In this document: positions 43,949-53,324 of the stretch, in pieces | How the letters are laid out: every line of letters starts with the position of its first letter | Numbering within the stretch: the stretch's first letter is position 1 | Assembly (NCBI GenBank): GCA_021648045.1 | Contig: JAKITM010000001.1 | Location: 1 to 64,000, forward strand | DNA from: Lysobacterales bacterium | GTDB taxonomy: Bacteria; Pseudomonadota; Gammaproteobacteria; Xanthomonadales; SZUA-36 | DNA: 64,000 nucleotides | Reading direction: 5' to 3' | Notes under the pieces: generated by a model | Databases searched by the model: none | Told to the model about the DNA's origin: nothing | The model's input: the letters and a program-made list of their open reading frames with translations, nothing else | Made by a program: the position numbers and the translations under genes

Positions 43949-46903
43949 TTACTCAGGTATGCTGCCGTCTATCACTTGTTCCCAGTAGATCGCATGGAAG
44001 CGGTCAGGCCAACGAGTCACTTCTTGTAGCCCTACCAGCGCGACTACAACTTTACCTGGGCCTTCATCGGTACCCGGGAACAATAAAGTTGGCGCAGGTG
44101 GCATACCTGGTATGTTCAGCGATTTGGTTCTGTCGTCGGTAACCAGATCGTTGGGTTCACCATCAAGATCTGAGAACACAGCAGCACCTGTTAGCATGTT
44201 AACCGCCCAGAAATTAGCCTCCCCTTCAGTTACACCTCCATCACAGACGTCATCTATGTTTGATCGGGTACCGCTATAGGTAGTAAAAAGCACTGCAAAA
44301 TCGTAGAGGCTAGCTTTTGAAAATACTTTTTCACCGCCACCAGGCGGCATATTTATATACCAGCCGTCGCTAGTATTTAACTCTGCCAACTCCTGGGCTT
44401 GTTGACTGAGATCTCCGACTTGCACTAAATTAGCAGTAGTATCGTGTAAGTCACTCCGTTTAACCGTGTCATAGGCCGCTGGTGCTGTCCAGATGTTAGG
44501 ATCTTTAATCATGTAAAAACTATTGGTTACTAGTTTATCCAACGGATCAGGGCGGGCGCCGGAACCAATCAGTACAATCAGAAACTGGCTGCTGCCTTTA
44601 TTGAAGTAGCCAACTTCAGGGGTATTGAAGAACTGATGGTAAACAGTGCTATCCTCATTTACATCAGCAATAACTCCTGAAGTTACTAGGCTACTGGCGA
44701 AATCACTGTCAGGTGTATCGAAACGAATAATTCTGCCACCAATATCAGCGGCATAAAAGCGATCAACTATTCCATTGGCATTGATGTCTACGGGTAGAAT
44801 ATCGGCAGCAATGCCATTTAAATTATCGGCTGGGGTATAGGTTGTGATCCAGGCACCAGTTTCAGCATTTACAATATAAACACCCTTGCCCAAGGTGTCA
44901 TTAATTCTGGTGGTAACGCCATGTTGGGTGGCATCATCGTAACCACCACCGAAAGCCAGTACCTGTTTATTGGTAGGCACTCCGGAAATTTCCATTTTAA
45001 GGAATAAGGGTTTGGACCAGGTTTGTCCCAAATTGAGAAAATCAGTGGTTACTCCACCAATAATCTCCCAGGCAAATTTAGGGTTGGCGCGGTCGGTAAT
45101 ATCTAGGGCGTAATAATTTCTGCCACCTCGACGCATGCCAAAAACCACCATGGTTTTGCCGTTGGTTTTATACACAGTCATAGGTCCATCCAGACCGTAT
45201 ATTGGTACATCGCGTACAGCATTATTTCTTAGGTCGTTAATGTTTTCCAACATAGCTTCTGGCATAAAGGCCCACAGGGAGGTGCCGTCTTCTGCGTCTA
45301 TGGCTTCGAGCACACCCTCGGATGTCGGCATCAGGATGACATCGTTATTCAGACCGTAAGCATCAACTACAACCGGTAGTGTATGAATGGGGGCACCCAT
45401 TTCACCCTCGTGTAAATTTTCATCATCGGTCCAGTTTGACCATTTAATCAGGCTTTTACGCTTTATGTTGAGCGGGTCGGAGGGGTCATTTATATTTGTC
45501 GGGGTAGATAAGCCGAGCATAGCATGGGTAACTAAGGGGTTATCATCAGTGACATGGTTTTGTGGATCGGTTGCCAGGTTTTTAGAAGAACTGCCAGCAA
45601 CATAGGTGTATAACTTTCTTGTACCGTTAAAATTAGTTACCGCACCACCAACCAGCGATTGATTACCATCGATGCCATTGCTCCAATAACTTTTGGCGGT
45701 AGACAGGAATAAATTGTTAGTACCCAGTACTGTGCCACCACCCGTGGCGCTAGTGAGGGTAATGTCGGTGTCGCTGACGCTTATTTTGTATTTCTTGATG
45801 TTTCCCTTCCAGAAGGCGGTAATACTGGGTTCGAATACCGGAACATAGATAAATTCACCAGTTACCGCAGTGTTAGTAGCATTAAAAGGCACCAACGGCG
45901 CATTAAATGTGTATGTAATCGCGGCCTTGGCGTCGTTTGCAATGGCGTTAAAGGCCTCTACCAATGAAGCGGTGTCAGAAGACTCGTAGTAAGTTCCGCC
46001 ACCACGGGTGGCGATATCCAGTAAGTAGGCGTCTGCAGTGTTCGTTGTATGGAAGCCAATTGTGTGGGTGGTTACATTTTGAAGCCCCTGAATTGTAGGG
46101 GACAAGTCGTTGTTGAAACCCCACTCGGCAATATCACCGGTACAACCCGCACGGGACATTGAAAACCCACTGGGATCCGGGCTGGTGCACGAACTGCCTT
46201 GATAGTTATAACTGGGTCTATAGGGGTGCGGGTCGCTATATCTGCTATCGCCACTGGACTGATGAGACCATGGCTCACCATCCGTGAGCAGGATAATCGA
46301 ATTTTGCGCACAATACAGTTCGCTGGTTACCGGAGTGGTAACTGACTGATCAGATCCTACACCTGTGCCTTGCGGGCAAGAGCCTCTTCCAATGTAACAG
46401 CCATCACGACCATCGGTACCATCATCATCTGTGAAACCCGTTCTGAACCACTCCATGGCGGCAGCCATTGCCTGTACGGTTACCGTGCCACTGATATGAT
46501 ATATGCCGTCAATATCATCTACCAGTAGAGCCCGGTTATCATCAACATCATAAAAACCCGTGTTTGAGCCAACGGTAATTAGTCGCCTGCCACCATACTT
46601 GCGTTTGCTATAGCCCATAAAAGCCGCATTGACTTCTTCAAGGCCGCCGTTTTCAGGTGTCGCGAAAATGGCGCGTAAGGCATTTTGTAGTTCCTGGGTT
46701 CGGGTGGTGCTATCGCCATCTCTTTCCCTCATACTGCCAGATTCATCAAGTACAAAAAGCATGTTAGGTTTAACCACAGTGGAAGCACCCTGGGTTCGAT
46801 AAACCTCAACATCATCAGCCTGTACTGAGGATACGCCCAGAATTAGTCCTATAAATAAGGATAAGCCCAGCTTTTTAAGTGTGTATTGTGGTATTGTTTT
46901 CAT
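43949..46903 (-). CDS. pilY1: Type IV pilus tip adhesin/assembly protein PilY1
   Basis: A 984-residue secreted protein. Signal peptide (to VQADD); von Willebrand A-like domain with MIDAS DESGSM and ILLTDGEPW; then a large C-terminal propeller (KTMVVFGMRRGGRNYYALD, VFAFGGGYDD-like strands) with a calcium loop DINANGIVDR. PilY1 caps the pilus with the minor pilins and senses surfaces. It is somewhat shorter than the P. aeruginosa protein (about 1160 aa). Confidence 0.93.
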   Translation of the reverse strand: MKTIPQYTLKKLGLSLFIGLILGVSSVQADDVEVYRTQGASTVVKPNMLFVLDESGSMRERDGDSTTRTQELQNALRAIFATPENGGLEEVNAAFMGYSKRKYGGRRLITVGSNTGFYDVDDNRALLVDDIDGIYHISGTVTVQAMAAAMEWFRTGFTDDDGTDGRDGCYIGRGSCPQGTGVGSDQSVTTPVTSELYCAQNSIILLTDGEPWSHQSSGDSRYSDPHPYRPSYNYQGSSCTSPDPSGFSMSRAGCTGDIAEWGFNNDLSPTIQGLQNVTTHTIGFHTTNTADAYLLDIATRGGGTYYESSDTASLVEAFNAIANDAKAAITYTFNAPLVPFNATNTAVTGEFIYVPVFEPSITAFWKGNIKKYKISVSDTDITLTSATGGGTVLGTNNLFLSTAKSYWSNGIDGNQSLVGGAVTNFNGTRKLYTYVAGSSSKNLATDPQNHVTDDNPLVTHAMLGLSTPTNINDPSDPLNIKRKSLIKWSNWTDDENLHEGEMGAPIHTLPVVVDAYGLNNDVILMPTSEGVLEAIDAEDGTSLWAFMPEAMLENINDLRNNAVRDVPIYGLDGPMTVYKTNGKTMVVFGMRRGGRNYYALDITDRANPKFAWEIIGGVTTDFLNLGQTWSKPLFLKMEISGVPTNKQVLAFGGGYDDATQHGVTTRINDTLGKGVYIVNAETGAWITTYTPADNLNGIAADILPVDINANGIVDRFYAADIGGRIIRFDTPDSDFASSLVTSGVIADVNEDSTVYHQFFNTPEVGYFNKGSSQFLIVLIGSGARPDPLDKLVTNSFYMIKDPNIWTAPAAYDTVKRSDLHDTTANLVQVGDLSQQAQELAELNTSDGWYINMPPGGGEKVFSKASLYDFAVLFTTYSGTRSNIDDVCDGGVTEGEANFWAVNMLTGAAVFSDLDGEPNDLVTDDRTKSLNIPGMPPAPTLLFPGTDEGPGKVVVALVGLQEVTRWPDRFHAIYWEQVIDGSIPE

Positions 46904-46922
46904 GGTGTGAATTCCTTCCTTC

Positions 46923-47396
46923 TTAATTTCGTATTAACACAACGCCCATGCGGTTGTGTGCGGTTGCTTTGCTGCCAGCAACGCTGCCAACTGCATCCGC
47001 TTGGTATATAAGTGTAGTTAAGCTTAGGCCGAAGCCATTAAATTTAAATTCGCCTGGATTCGAAGCACGGATATAGTCCATGCTTAGATCGGCCTCTACA
47101 TCGGGCTGTGAACCAACCCCGGGGGATATGAAATATTTACTGTTCATGACCGGTACCGCAGCTTCTGTTAGTGGTACGGTAATTGTTGGGTTTGGGCTCA
47201 TCAGCTTAAACAAAGCGCTTTCAGCCGCCTGAAAGCTAATTTGTTTATGCTGGTGATTTACCGCAATTTTAGTGTCTATATTGGTATTGCGCATGGAGCT
47301 TAGGCTAAGCAGTGTTATTACCAGTAATAACACCATGCTGGCAATCAGGGCCACACCATTTTGTTTATGCTTACTGTATATATGAGTATTTTCCAT
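46923..47396 (-). CDS. pilX: Minor pilin-like protein PilX
   Basis: A 157-residue protein with an N-terminal hydrophobic prepilin-like helix (NGVALIASMVLLLVITLLSL) and the PilX pattern QISFQAAESALF. PilX joins PilV, PilW and FimT/FimU in the pilus-tip priming complex. It is 20 bp upstream of pilY1 and just after pilW. Confidence 0.88.
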   Translation of the reverse strand: MENTHIYSKHKQNGVALIASMVLLLVITLLSLSSMRNTNIDTKIAVNHQHKQISFQAAESALFKLMSPNPTITVPLTEAAVPVMNSKYFISPGVGSQPDVEADLSMDYIRASNPGEFKFNGFGLSLTTLIYQADAVGSVAGSKATAHNRMGVVLIRN

Positions 47397-47398
47397 AG

Positions 47399-48136
47399 CT
47401 ATTGCTTCGAAACAATTGGATTTAAATTGCGTAAAACCACAGTCGTTGTTACGGCACGAAAGAGGCGTTCGGTATCGGGGGGGGTAAAGTTCATTCCCAG
47501 CAGGTCTATTGTCTCAACATTCGCGTTGCGCATATGAACAGGCAGGGTTTCGTTGTCTGAACTGACTATCAGCCCAACCCGCATGGCAACTACATCTCGC
47601 CATGCGCCCGCGTCATCAACTGCTTGAGCGGTAATGTAGCGATTTGCAGAGCTGTTGGTTAATGGGGTATCCATAACACCATAGAGCACCCGCATTAAAT
47701 GTACGCCTGATACCAGCGGTACATTTGTGCCGTTAAGTTGGCAAATCAGTACACTATCGACTACTTTAATCCGAATGGTACTGAATCCGCTGACATTACC
47801 GGCACAGGAACTGCCTGCTGCATAGCGCACAGCGATAATATCGGAGGCGCTCGAGCTATTGCCAGCATCGCTTATACCAGATGAATCAATCGGTGCGAAG
47901 GCACTTTGGGCTGCACTAATATCACGGCCTGTCATTACTAGGGTGCGGCGAATATCATCTAGTGCATAACGTCCGTTTTCACTAACAGCAGAAACGGAAT
48001 TGCGTAAGCTGTAGGCTGCCTGGCTATTAATGTAGACTTGGCCTGCAGCAGCCATTATAAAAATGCCAAGCGCGCTTGCTATCAACAGTGAAATTAAAGT
48101 AAAACCGCTATGTTTGTTTATCGGAAATGTTTTCAT
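47399..48136 (-). CDS. pilW: Minor pilin-like protein PilW
   Basis: A 245-residue protein with the prepilin motif SGFTLISLLIASALGIFIMA, where Ser replaces the usual Glu at position 5, as often in PilW. VSENGRYALDDIRRTL is also typical of PilW. Its start overlaps the pilV stop by 4 bp. Confidence 0.9.
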   Translation of the reverse strand: MKTFPINKHSGFTLISLLIASALGIFIMAAAGQVYINSQAAYSLRNSVSAVSENGRYALDDIRRTLVMTGRDISAAQSAFAPIDSSGISDAGNSSSASDIIAVRYAAGSSCAGNVSGFSTIRIKVVDSVLICQLNGTNVPLVSGVHLMRVLYGVMDTPLTNSSANRYITAQAVDDAGAWRDVVAMRVGLIVSSDNETLPVHMRNANVETIDLLGMNFTPPDTERLFRAVTTTVVLRNLNPIVSKQ

Positions 48137-48699
48137 AAGGGAGTTGTCTGCTCAGTACCGGGCACTATTACCATAACCACGCTATCTTCAAAATCGCCAT
48201 CAAAGTTCGAGCGTGTGCTCCAGCCGACTTGAATTTCGAAGGTTGAGTGTGGGGAACAGTCATCCGTATCTGTAGCATCAGCATCTGCGCAAGTTAAAAC
48301 GCTCAAAGTACCACCGGGTAACTCTGGCAGCCCGCCAATAGTGCACAATACAGATTTAATATCGTAGGCGGCAATTTCAGTCGCCGAGCAAGAATCAGTG
48401 GATGTAGCATCTGAAGCAGTAGGCACCATGGCACATTTTTTCACAACAGCACTGCAATTCGCAGCAATATTGGAGTAACTGTTATCTTCGGCAAGGTTGG
48501 CGCGAATTCTATCCGCCATTGACCAGGCAATATCGGTTGCAACCGATCGGTATTGTGAATCTACTGAATACTGCACAGCTTTCATTTGTAGTGCTGCAAT
48601 TCCAAGCAAGCCAATAGCAACTATTATGGCTGCTATGAGCACCTCAAGCAGGCTGGTGCCTCGTTGTTTTACAAAAGAGATGGTACTCATGATGGGCAA
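48133..48699 (-). CDS. pilV: Minor pilin-like protein PilV
   Basis: A 188-residue protein with the prepilin motif RGTSLLEVLIAAIIVAIGLL and MKAVQYSVDSQYRSVATDIA, typical of PilV. It overlaps fimT at the 5' end and pilW at the 3' end. An ATG at 48690 is a second possible start. Confidence 0.9.
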   Translation of the reverse strand: MPIMSTISFVKQRGTSLLEVLIAAIIVAIGLLGIAALQMKAVQYSVDSQYRSVATDIAWSMADRIRANLAEDNSYSNIAANCSAVVKKCAMVPTASDATSTDSCSATEIAAYDIKSVLCTIGGLPELPGGTLSVLTCADADATDTDDCSPHSTFEIQVGWSTRSNFDGDFEDSVVMVIVPGTEQTTPL

Positions 48700-49151
48700 T
48701 CTCCGGTGCTCGGCCGTCCTGTGGTTGAAAAGTTAATACAGCGCACAGTGTTTCCCAAGCTGATTTTAAAATAATCAGCGCCGGCAGCAAGCGCCGGTGA
48801 TGTTCTTCCCTGAGCTGTATAGGTAATAAAGTTAGTGGTGTTACTACCTACTGCAGTAATTAAGAGATTAGGGTGGCTAGTCTCGTGTCTTAATATCACA
48901 TTGTTGGCGGCATCTCTAACTGTCCAGCCACTATTCCAGTTAGAAAGTCTTCGAAGCCTTATGTCTCCCTCTCGGGTAACTGCCGTGCTACGAGCCAGCA
49001 TAATGGAGGCAATCATATCGTTGCCTGTAGTTGTTACCTGGTTTCGTTCTACCATCTGCTTGAAACTGGGCACAGCCATCGCCATCATAATTGCCATAAT
49101 AGCAATGGTGATGAGTAATTCTATTAGGGTAAATCCCTGTGTTTTTTGCAT
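48687..49151 (-). CDS. fimT: Minor pilin FimT/FimU (GspH type)
   Basis: A 154-residue prepilin (QGFTLIELLITIAIMAIMM) with the GspH/FimT features MVERNQVTTTGNDMIASIMLARSTAV and CINFSTTGRPS at the C-terminus. It is the first gene of the minor-pilin operon. Confidence 0.9.
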   Translation of the reverse strand: MQKTQGFTLIELLITIAIMAIMMAMAVPSFKQMVERNQVTTTGNDMIASIMLARSTAVTREGDIRLRRLSNWNSGWTVRDAANNVILRHETSHPNLLITAVGSNTTNFITYTAQGRTSPALAAGADYFKISLGNTVRCINFSTTGRPSTGDCPS

Positions 49152-49344
49152 TTGCGTTCCAATACTTTCTATAGGTTTTAATTATAGATGATATCAACGA
49201 GTTAACAGTGCCGTTTATCCATAAAAACACACCAATTATCGCAGCGCTTTGCTTGATAGCTTGAGCGGCGGTGATTATTACGAGTAGCCGGCGTAACGCT
49301 AAAGGATAAACAACGCCTATTTCAATACACCCCCGCCCGGTAGG

Positions 49345-49426
49345 CTGGGCATTCATGCCCACGCGTCACACCTAAACACCCCCACCCGTTTCCGGTCGGA
49401 AGGTGTCAACCTCATATGCCCACGCG
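49345..49426. repeat. GTGGGCAT palindrome and degenerate half-copy upstream of fimT
   Basis: CTGGGCATTCATGCCCAC at 49345-49362 is followed by a degenerate second copy of which only CATATGCCCACGCG (49413-49426) is recognisable. They lie between the pilus operon and coaE; the rest of the 281-bp gap shows no gene. Confidence 0.75.
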
Positions 49427-49432
49427 TAAACT

Positions 49433-50038
49433 CTAAACCATACCCAAATACTTGCTATACAACACCCCAACACCCGCTTTCAAAGCCACCAAATCCCAGT
49501 CATTAACAATCACATCATCCGCAATAGCCAGCCGTTGCGCACGACTCGCCTGATTATCGAGCATAGCTTGCGCCTGGGCTTTATTAATCTGATCTCTAGC
49601 AATTAACCGTCGAATCTGTGTCGCCTCATCAACATCGACTACTAACACCCGATCAACCCACTGATAGGCATTGCCGCTGTCTAAACTTTCTGCCAGCAGT
49701 GGAATAACCAATATTGCCAGCGGGGTATCAACTTGTTGTAATTGCCGGATGGACTCGGTGCGTATTAAGGGGTGAAGGATAGATTCAAGTAATTCACGCT
49801 TGTTTTTATCAGCAAAAACAATATCCCTGAGTCTGCGGCGATCCAATTGTCCATTGGACTGGAGAATGTGAGTACCAAAAGCTTCCATAAGTACAGCAAG
49901 CCCTGCGTTACCGGGTAAAACAACTTCGCGGGAAATAAGATCGGTATCCACAACCGCGGCGCCGAGATCCGAAAATGTATTTGAAACTGCTGTTTTTCCG
50001 GAAGCGATACCACCAGTCAGGGCTACTATATAGGTCAA
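49433..50038 (-). CDS. coaE: Dephospho-CoA kinase
   Basis: A 201-residue kinase with the P-loop LTGGIASGKTAVSNTF, the DTDLISREVV motif and HPLIRTESIRQL. It phosphorylates dephospho-CoA in the last step of CoA synthesis. The start is a TTG at 50038 preceded by GAGAGTAAAAC; longer frames run into the next gene. In relatives coaE directly follows pilD; here an 8-kb surface-modification island separates them. Confidence 0.93.
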   Translation of the reverse strand: MTYIVALTGGIASGKTAVSNTFSDLGAAVVDTDLISREVVLPGNAGLAVLMEAFGTHILQSNGQLDRRRLRDIVFADKNKRELLESILHPLIRTESIRQLQQVDTPLAILVIPLLAESLDSGNAYQWVDRVLVVDVDEATQIRRLIARDQINKAQAQAMLDNQASRAQRLAIADDVIVNDWDLVALKAGVGVLYSKYLGMV

Positions 50039-50061
50039 TGTTTTACTCTCTACTAAAAATG

Positions 50062-51192
50062 CTAAAGTTGAATAATTGCATCTGATATCTTGTTTATCAC
50101 GCTGGGGAGTTCTTTTTCTAGACCTAACCATAGCGGTAATCGAATGATCCTCTCGCTTAGGTTGTCGGTTATTGGTAAATCACACAAAGATCTACTGAGC
50201 TTTTTACCCATAGGTGAGCTGTGTAAGGGAATATAGTGAAAAACAGCATGAATATTATTACTCTCTAAAGATGTTATGAGTTTAGATCGTGTCTTTAAAT
50301 TAGGCAACAATAAGTAGTACATGTGCGCATTATGGTCACAATACTCAGGAATTATCGGCCGGCGCACTTTGCCTTTACCTTCTAAATCTTCAAATGCAGC
50401 ATGGTAAGAATTCCAAATATCTATACGCCGTTTTGTGATGGTATCAGCAGACTCCATTTGGGCCCACAAAAAGGCGGCAACTATTTCACTCGGCAAATAT
50501 GAGGATCCAAAGTCAACCCAGGTATATTTATCAGTCTTTCCTTGAAAAAACTGTTTGCGATTGGTGCCTTTTTCTCGAATAATTTCAGCCCTGTCGCACA
50601 TTGCAATATCATTTATCAGCAATGCCCCACCTTCACCTGAAATAATATTTTTTGTTTCGTGAAAACTTAAGGTGCCAAGATGCCCAATACTACCAAGCGG
50701 TTTGTCTTTATAGGTGGAACCAATCGCTTGGGCTGCATCCTCAATAACCAACAAACCATATTTATCCGCAATCTCCATAATAGTGTCCATTTCACAGGAC
50801 ACCCCCGCATAATGTACTGGCACAATTGCTTTGGTTTTATCCGTAATCGCGGCTTCTATTTTCATTTCATCGATATTCAGGGTATCAGGTCGAATGTCGA
50901 CAAACACAGGGACGCCGCCCCGTATGGCAAATGCATTAGCCGTTGAGACAAATGTGTAGGAGGGCATAATGACCTCATCACCGGGCTGTATATCTGCGAG
51001 AATGGCGGCCATTTCAAGGGCACCAGTACAAGAGTGAGTAAGTAGAGCTTTAGGGCTACCAAGTTGCTTTTCCAGCCAATGATGACACTTTTTAGTAAAG
51101 TTGCCATCACCAGAAAGATGGCCCTGTGTATGGGCCTGGTTTATATATTCCAGTTCATTTCCGGTTAAATATGGCTTATTGAAGGGAATCAT
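50062..51192 (-). CDS. dTDP-4-amino-4,6-dideoxygalactose transaminase (DegT/WecE type)
   Basis: A 376-residue PLP enzyme of the DegT/DnrJ/EryC1 family. MIPFNKPYLTGNELEYI is the WecE/RffA-type start, SCTGALEMAAILADIQPGDE binds PLP phosphate, and LSFHETKNIISGEGGAL carries the Schiff-base Lys. It makes 4-amino-4,6-dideoxyhexose nucleotide sugars. Its ATG overlaps the stop of the upstream small-transporter gene. It is the last gene of the island next to coaE. Confidence 0.9.
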   Translation of the reverse strand: MIPFNKPYLTGNELEYINQAHTQGHLSGDGNFTKKCHHWLEKQLGSPKALLTHSCTGALEMAAILADIQPGDEVIMPSYTFVSTANAFAIRGGVPVFVDIRPDTLNIDEMKIEAAITDKTKAIVPVHYAGVSCEMDTIMEIADKYGLLVIEDAAQAIGSTYKDKPLGSIGHLGTLSFHETKNIISGEGGALLINDIAMCDRAEIIREKGTNRKQFFQGKTDKYTWVDFGSSYLPSEIVAAFLWAQMESADTITKRRIDIWNSYHAAFEDLEGKGKVRRPIIPEYCDHNAHMYYLLLPNLKTRSKLITSLESNNIHAVFHYIPLHSSPMGKKLSRSLCDLPITDNLSERIIRLPLWLGLEKELPSVINKISDAIIQL

Positions 51193-51557
51193 TAAACACT
51201 CCTACTACTGATAATAATTCCAGCCACTATAAGCAGTAATCCAGTGATCTTTTGCCAGCTGATTGGGTCAGAGAAGATAAATACTGAGAAAATAAAGACC
51301 AACACAAACGCGCCACTCATAAAGGGATAAGCATAACTAAGGTCAAATTTAGTCATGGTTGCCATCCAGAAAAATGAGGCAATAAACGCTGCTATAAAGC
51401 CGGAAAATATAAATGGATCTAGCAATAGTTTAAATAAGAAACCCACTTTGGCAGGCATGGCTTCTGGCAGTGGTCCATATAGTCCAATGCGCCACTTTAG
51501 AATTAGTTGGCCATACACCGTGAATAGTATGGTCATTAAGATATAAAAATAGCCCAT
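51192..51557 (-). CDS. Small EamA/EmrE-like membrane protein
   Basis: A 121-residue protein with four membrane helices (YFYILMTILFTVYGQLIL, FKLLLDPFIFSGFIAAFIAS, YAYPFMSGAFVLVFIFS, KITGLLLIVAGIIIS). It resembles SMR/EamA half-transporters such as the ArnE/ArnF undecaprenyl-phosphate-sugar flippases. With the transaminase next to it, a role in moving a lipid-linked amino sugar is a guess. Confidence 0.78.
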   Translation of the reverse strand: MGYFYILMTILFTVYGQLILKWRIGLYGPLPEAMPAKVGFLFKLLLDPFIFSGFIAAFIASFFWMATMTKFDLSYAYPFMSGAFVLVFIFSVFIFSDPISWQKITGLLLIVAGIIISSRSV

Positions 51558-51636
51558 ATAAAATATTATTGCCTCTCTAGTTTGTTACTGCATTCATTCT
51601 GTGGCTAGGTAGTGTTCGATATAGACAACAAGCCCC

Positions 51637-53319
51637 CTATGGGAAGATGTTTAATATCGTATCTATTGATTCAATCTTATTAAAGCCCCCAATAATATCA
51701 CTTGCTCTCTTTTCGGCTTCAAAGCTAGAGTTATGAATTACCCCAGGTCTCTGTACTTGTACGGCACCGTAAAAACCAGCTAGTTTCGATCCTTTGATAT
51801 CTTTAAATAAATTATCACCTACCATCACTAAATGTGCAGGTTTGATTTCCATTTTCTCACTGATCCTTGAAAATACTTTTTTATCTGGTTTTTCACTATT
51901 TATCTCTTGCGAATACACAATGGTCTCAAAGTATTTAGCCAATCCAGATGCAGATATCTTCTGTTTCTGAGATGAAATTGGGTTGTCTGTTAATAAACCT
52001 AATTTATACCCTCTGGATTGCAGCTCTTTAAGCACTACCTTTACATCAGGGTAACATGGTGAAATTTCAGGCATGCAGGTGCGCCAAAAATGATACATCT
52101 CAATCAGTCGACTCTTTGTTGGTTCATTATTAGATGCGGCAACTAATATATCCACAATCTTCGATATACTTCCAGATTCAACCAGTTCCTCCCCATAGTC
52201 GAAAAAATATTGATTATCTTCGAAGGCGCTCCTATATTCATTGAGAAACAATACAAGCTTAGCTTTTAACCACTTTTTGTGATCTATAAGCGTATCATCG
52301 AGATCGAATACTATTCCATCCACAGTTTTTCTAGAGAAAGGTTTAATTGATTTTTCCTTTAAGTACCTTACAACATAGTGATTATTTGCAGCGAAAGTCA
52401 TTGGTTCTGATTTTTCACTAACCAGTGCGCCTCCAGCATTAATGCTATCAATTAGATACTCAACAATATTTACACCAAGCTCTACAGATATGGTTGATGA
52501 GGTTCCAACTCTTGGATTCACATCTGAGAGAAAAATATTTCCTTCTTTATCTCTCATAAACTGAATGTTCCACAAGCCAATACCACCATTATCAATAAGG
52601 AATTGCGAAAGCTTGTTGACATATTTAACTATAATTTCATCATGAAAAAGGCTTGATACAATAGTAAAGCCACCACTAGTGCAAATTCTTCTACGCATGA
52701 CATATGGCGACATGTTCTTGTCGAACCCAATTGAGAAGTCAATTGAAAACTCTTCCATAAACGCAATAAATTTTTGAAATAAATAATCTTTGCTTTCTGG
52801 TTTTCCACAAAATTCGACTAACTCATCATGACTGGATAACAAGACCATTCCCTTTCCTCCCCAACCTGTGCGTGGCTTAGAAATTACTGGAAACTCAATA
52901 CCCTGGATTGGTGCGCATATGAATGGTGCTACAGGGATCATAAGGCTCTCAGCGAGTGTATATGTTTCCTGCTTGTCTGAGAATAACCTTACAAGTTTAG
53001 ATGAAGGAATCGCTATTTTTAAATGACCTGTTGGATTTTTCTCTTTTAGGCTGGCAAGGAAACTTAGCTCATAGGCTGTTGATGGAATAATTAAATCAAC
53101 TGACTCGTCCAAACACAAGCTAAGCAGTGCATTCTTATAGTTGGCAGTATCGGAAATATTCGGGAGTTGAAAATATTTATGGCAAAAATACATTCCTAAT
53201 GCATGCTCATTAGAATCACCTACAAGAACTCTGATTTCTCTGCACGAAATTTTCCTCAAGGATGCAAGAATTGCATATCCTTGGAGGCCCCCAGCAGACA
53301 ACACCAATACTGTAAGCAT
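51637..53319 (-). CDS. ATP-grasp ligase fused to a HAD-family phosphatase
   Basis: A 560-residue fusion. Residues 1-335 are an ATP-grasp enzyme (VISKPRTGWGGKGMVLLSS for ATP binding, FLSDVNPRVGTSSTISVELG for metal binding) of the carbamoyl-phosphate-synthase-like group. Residues 338-560 are a HAD domain with FDLDDTLIDH, LLTDNPISSQ, the conserved Lys in NSEKPDKK and MVGDNLFKDIKG. ATP-grasp ligases in surface-polysaccharide clusters often attach amino acids or other acyl groups. The HAD part could dephosphorylate the intermediate. The substrate is not known. Confidence 0.85.
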   Translation of the reverse strand: MLTVLVLSAGGLQGYAILASLRKISCREIRVLVGDSNEHALGMYFCHKYFQLPNISDTANYKNALLSLCLDESVDLIIPSTAYELSFLASLKEKNPTGHLKIAIPSSKLVRLFSDKQETYTLAESLMIPVAPFICAPIQGIEFPVISKPRTGWGGKGMVLLSSHDELVEFCGKPESKDYLFQKFIAFMEEFSIDFSIGFDKNMSPYVMRRRICTSGGFTIVSSLFHDEIIVKYVNKLSQFLIDNGGIGLWNIQFMRDKEGNIFLSDVNPRVGTSSTISVELGVNIVEYLIDSINAGGALVSEKSEPMTFAANNHYVVRYLKEKSIKPFSRKTVDGIVFDLDDTLIDHKKWLKAKLVLFLNEYRSAFEDNQYFFDYGEELVESGSISKIVDILVAASNNEPTKSRLIEMYHFWRTCMPEISPCYPDVKVVLKELQSRGYKLGLLTDNPISSQKQKISASGLAKYFETIVYSQEINSEKPDKKVFSRISEKMEIKPAHLVMVGDNLFKDIKGSKLAGFYGAVQVQRPGVIHNSSFEAEKRASDIIGGFNKIESIDTILNIFP

Positions 53320-53324
53320 ATAAG

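Noticed and set aside
49196..49320. Inverted GTTTATCC/GGATAAAC pair resembling an integron attC site
   Set aside because: Only eight bases pair, the core-site consensus is absent, and no integrase or cassette gene is near.
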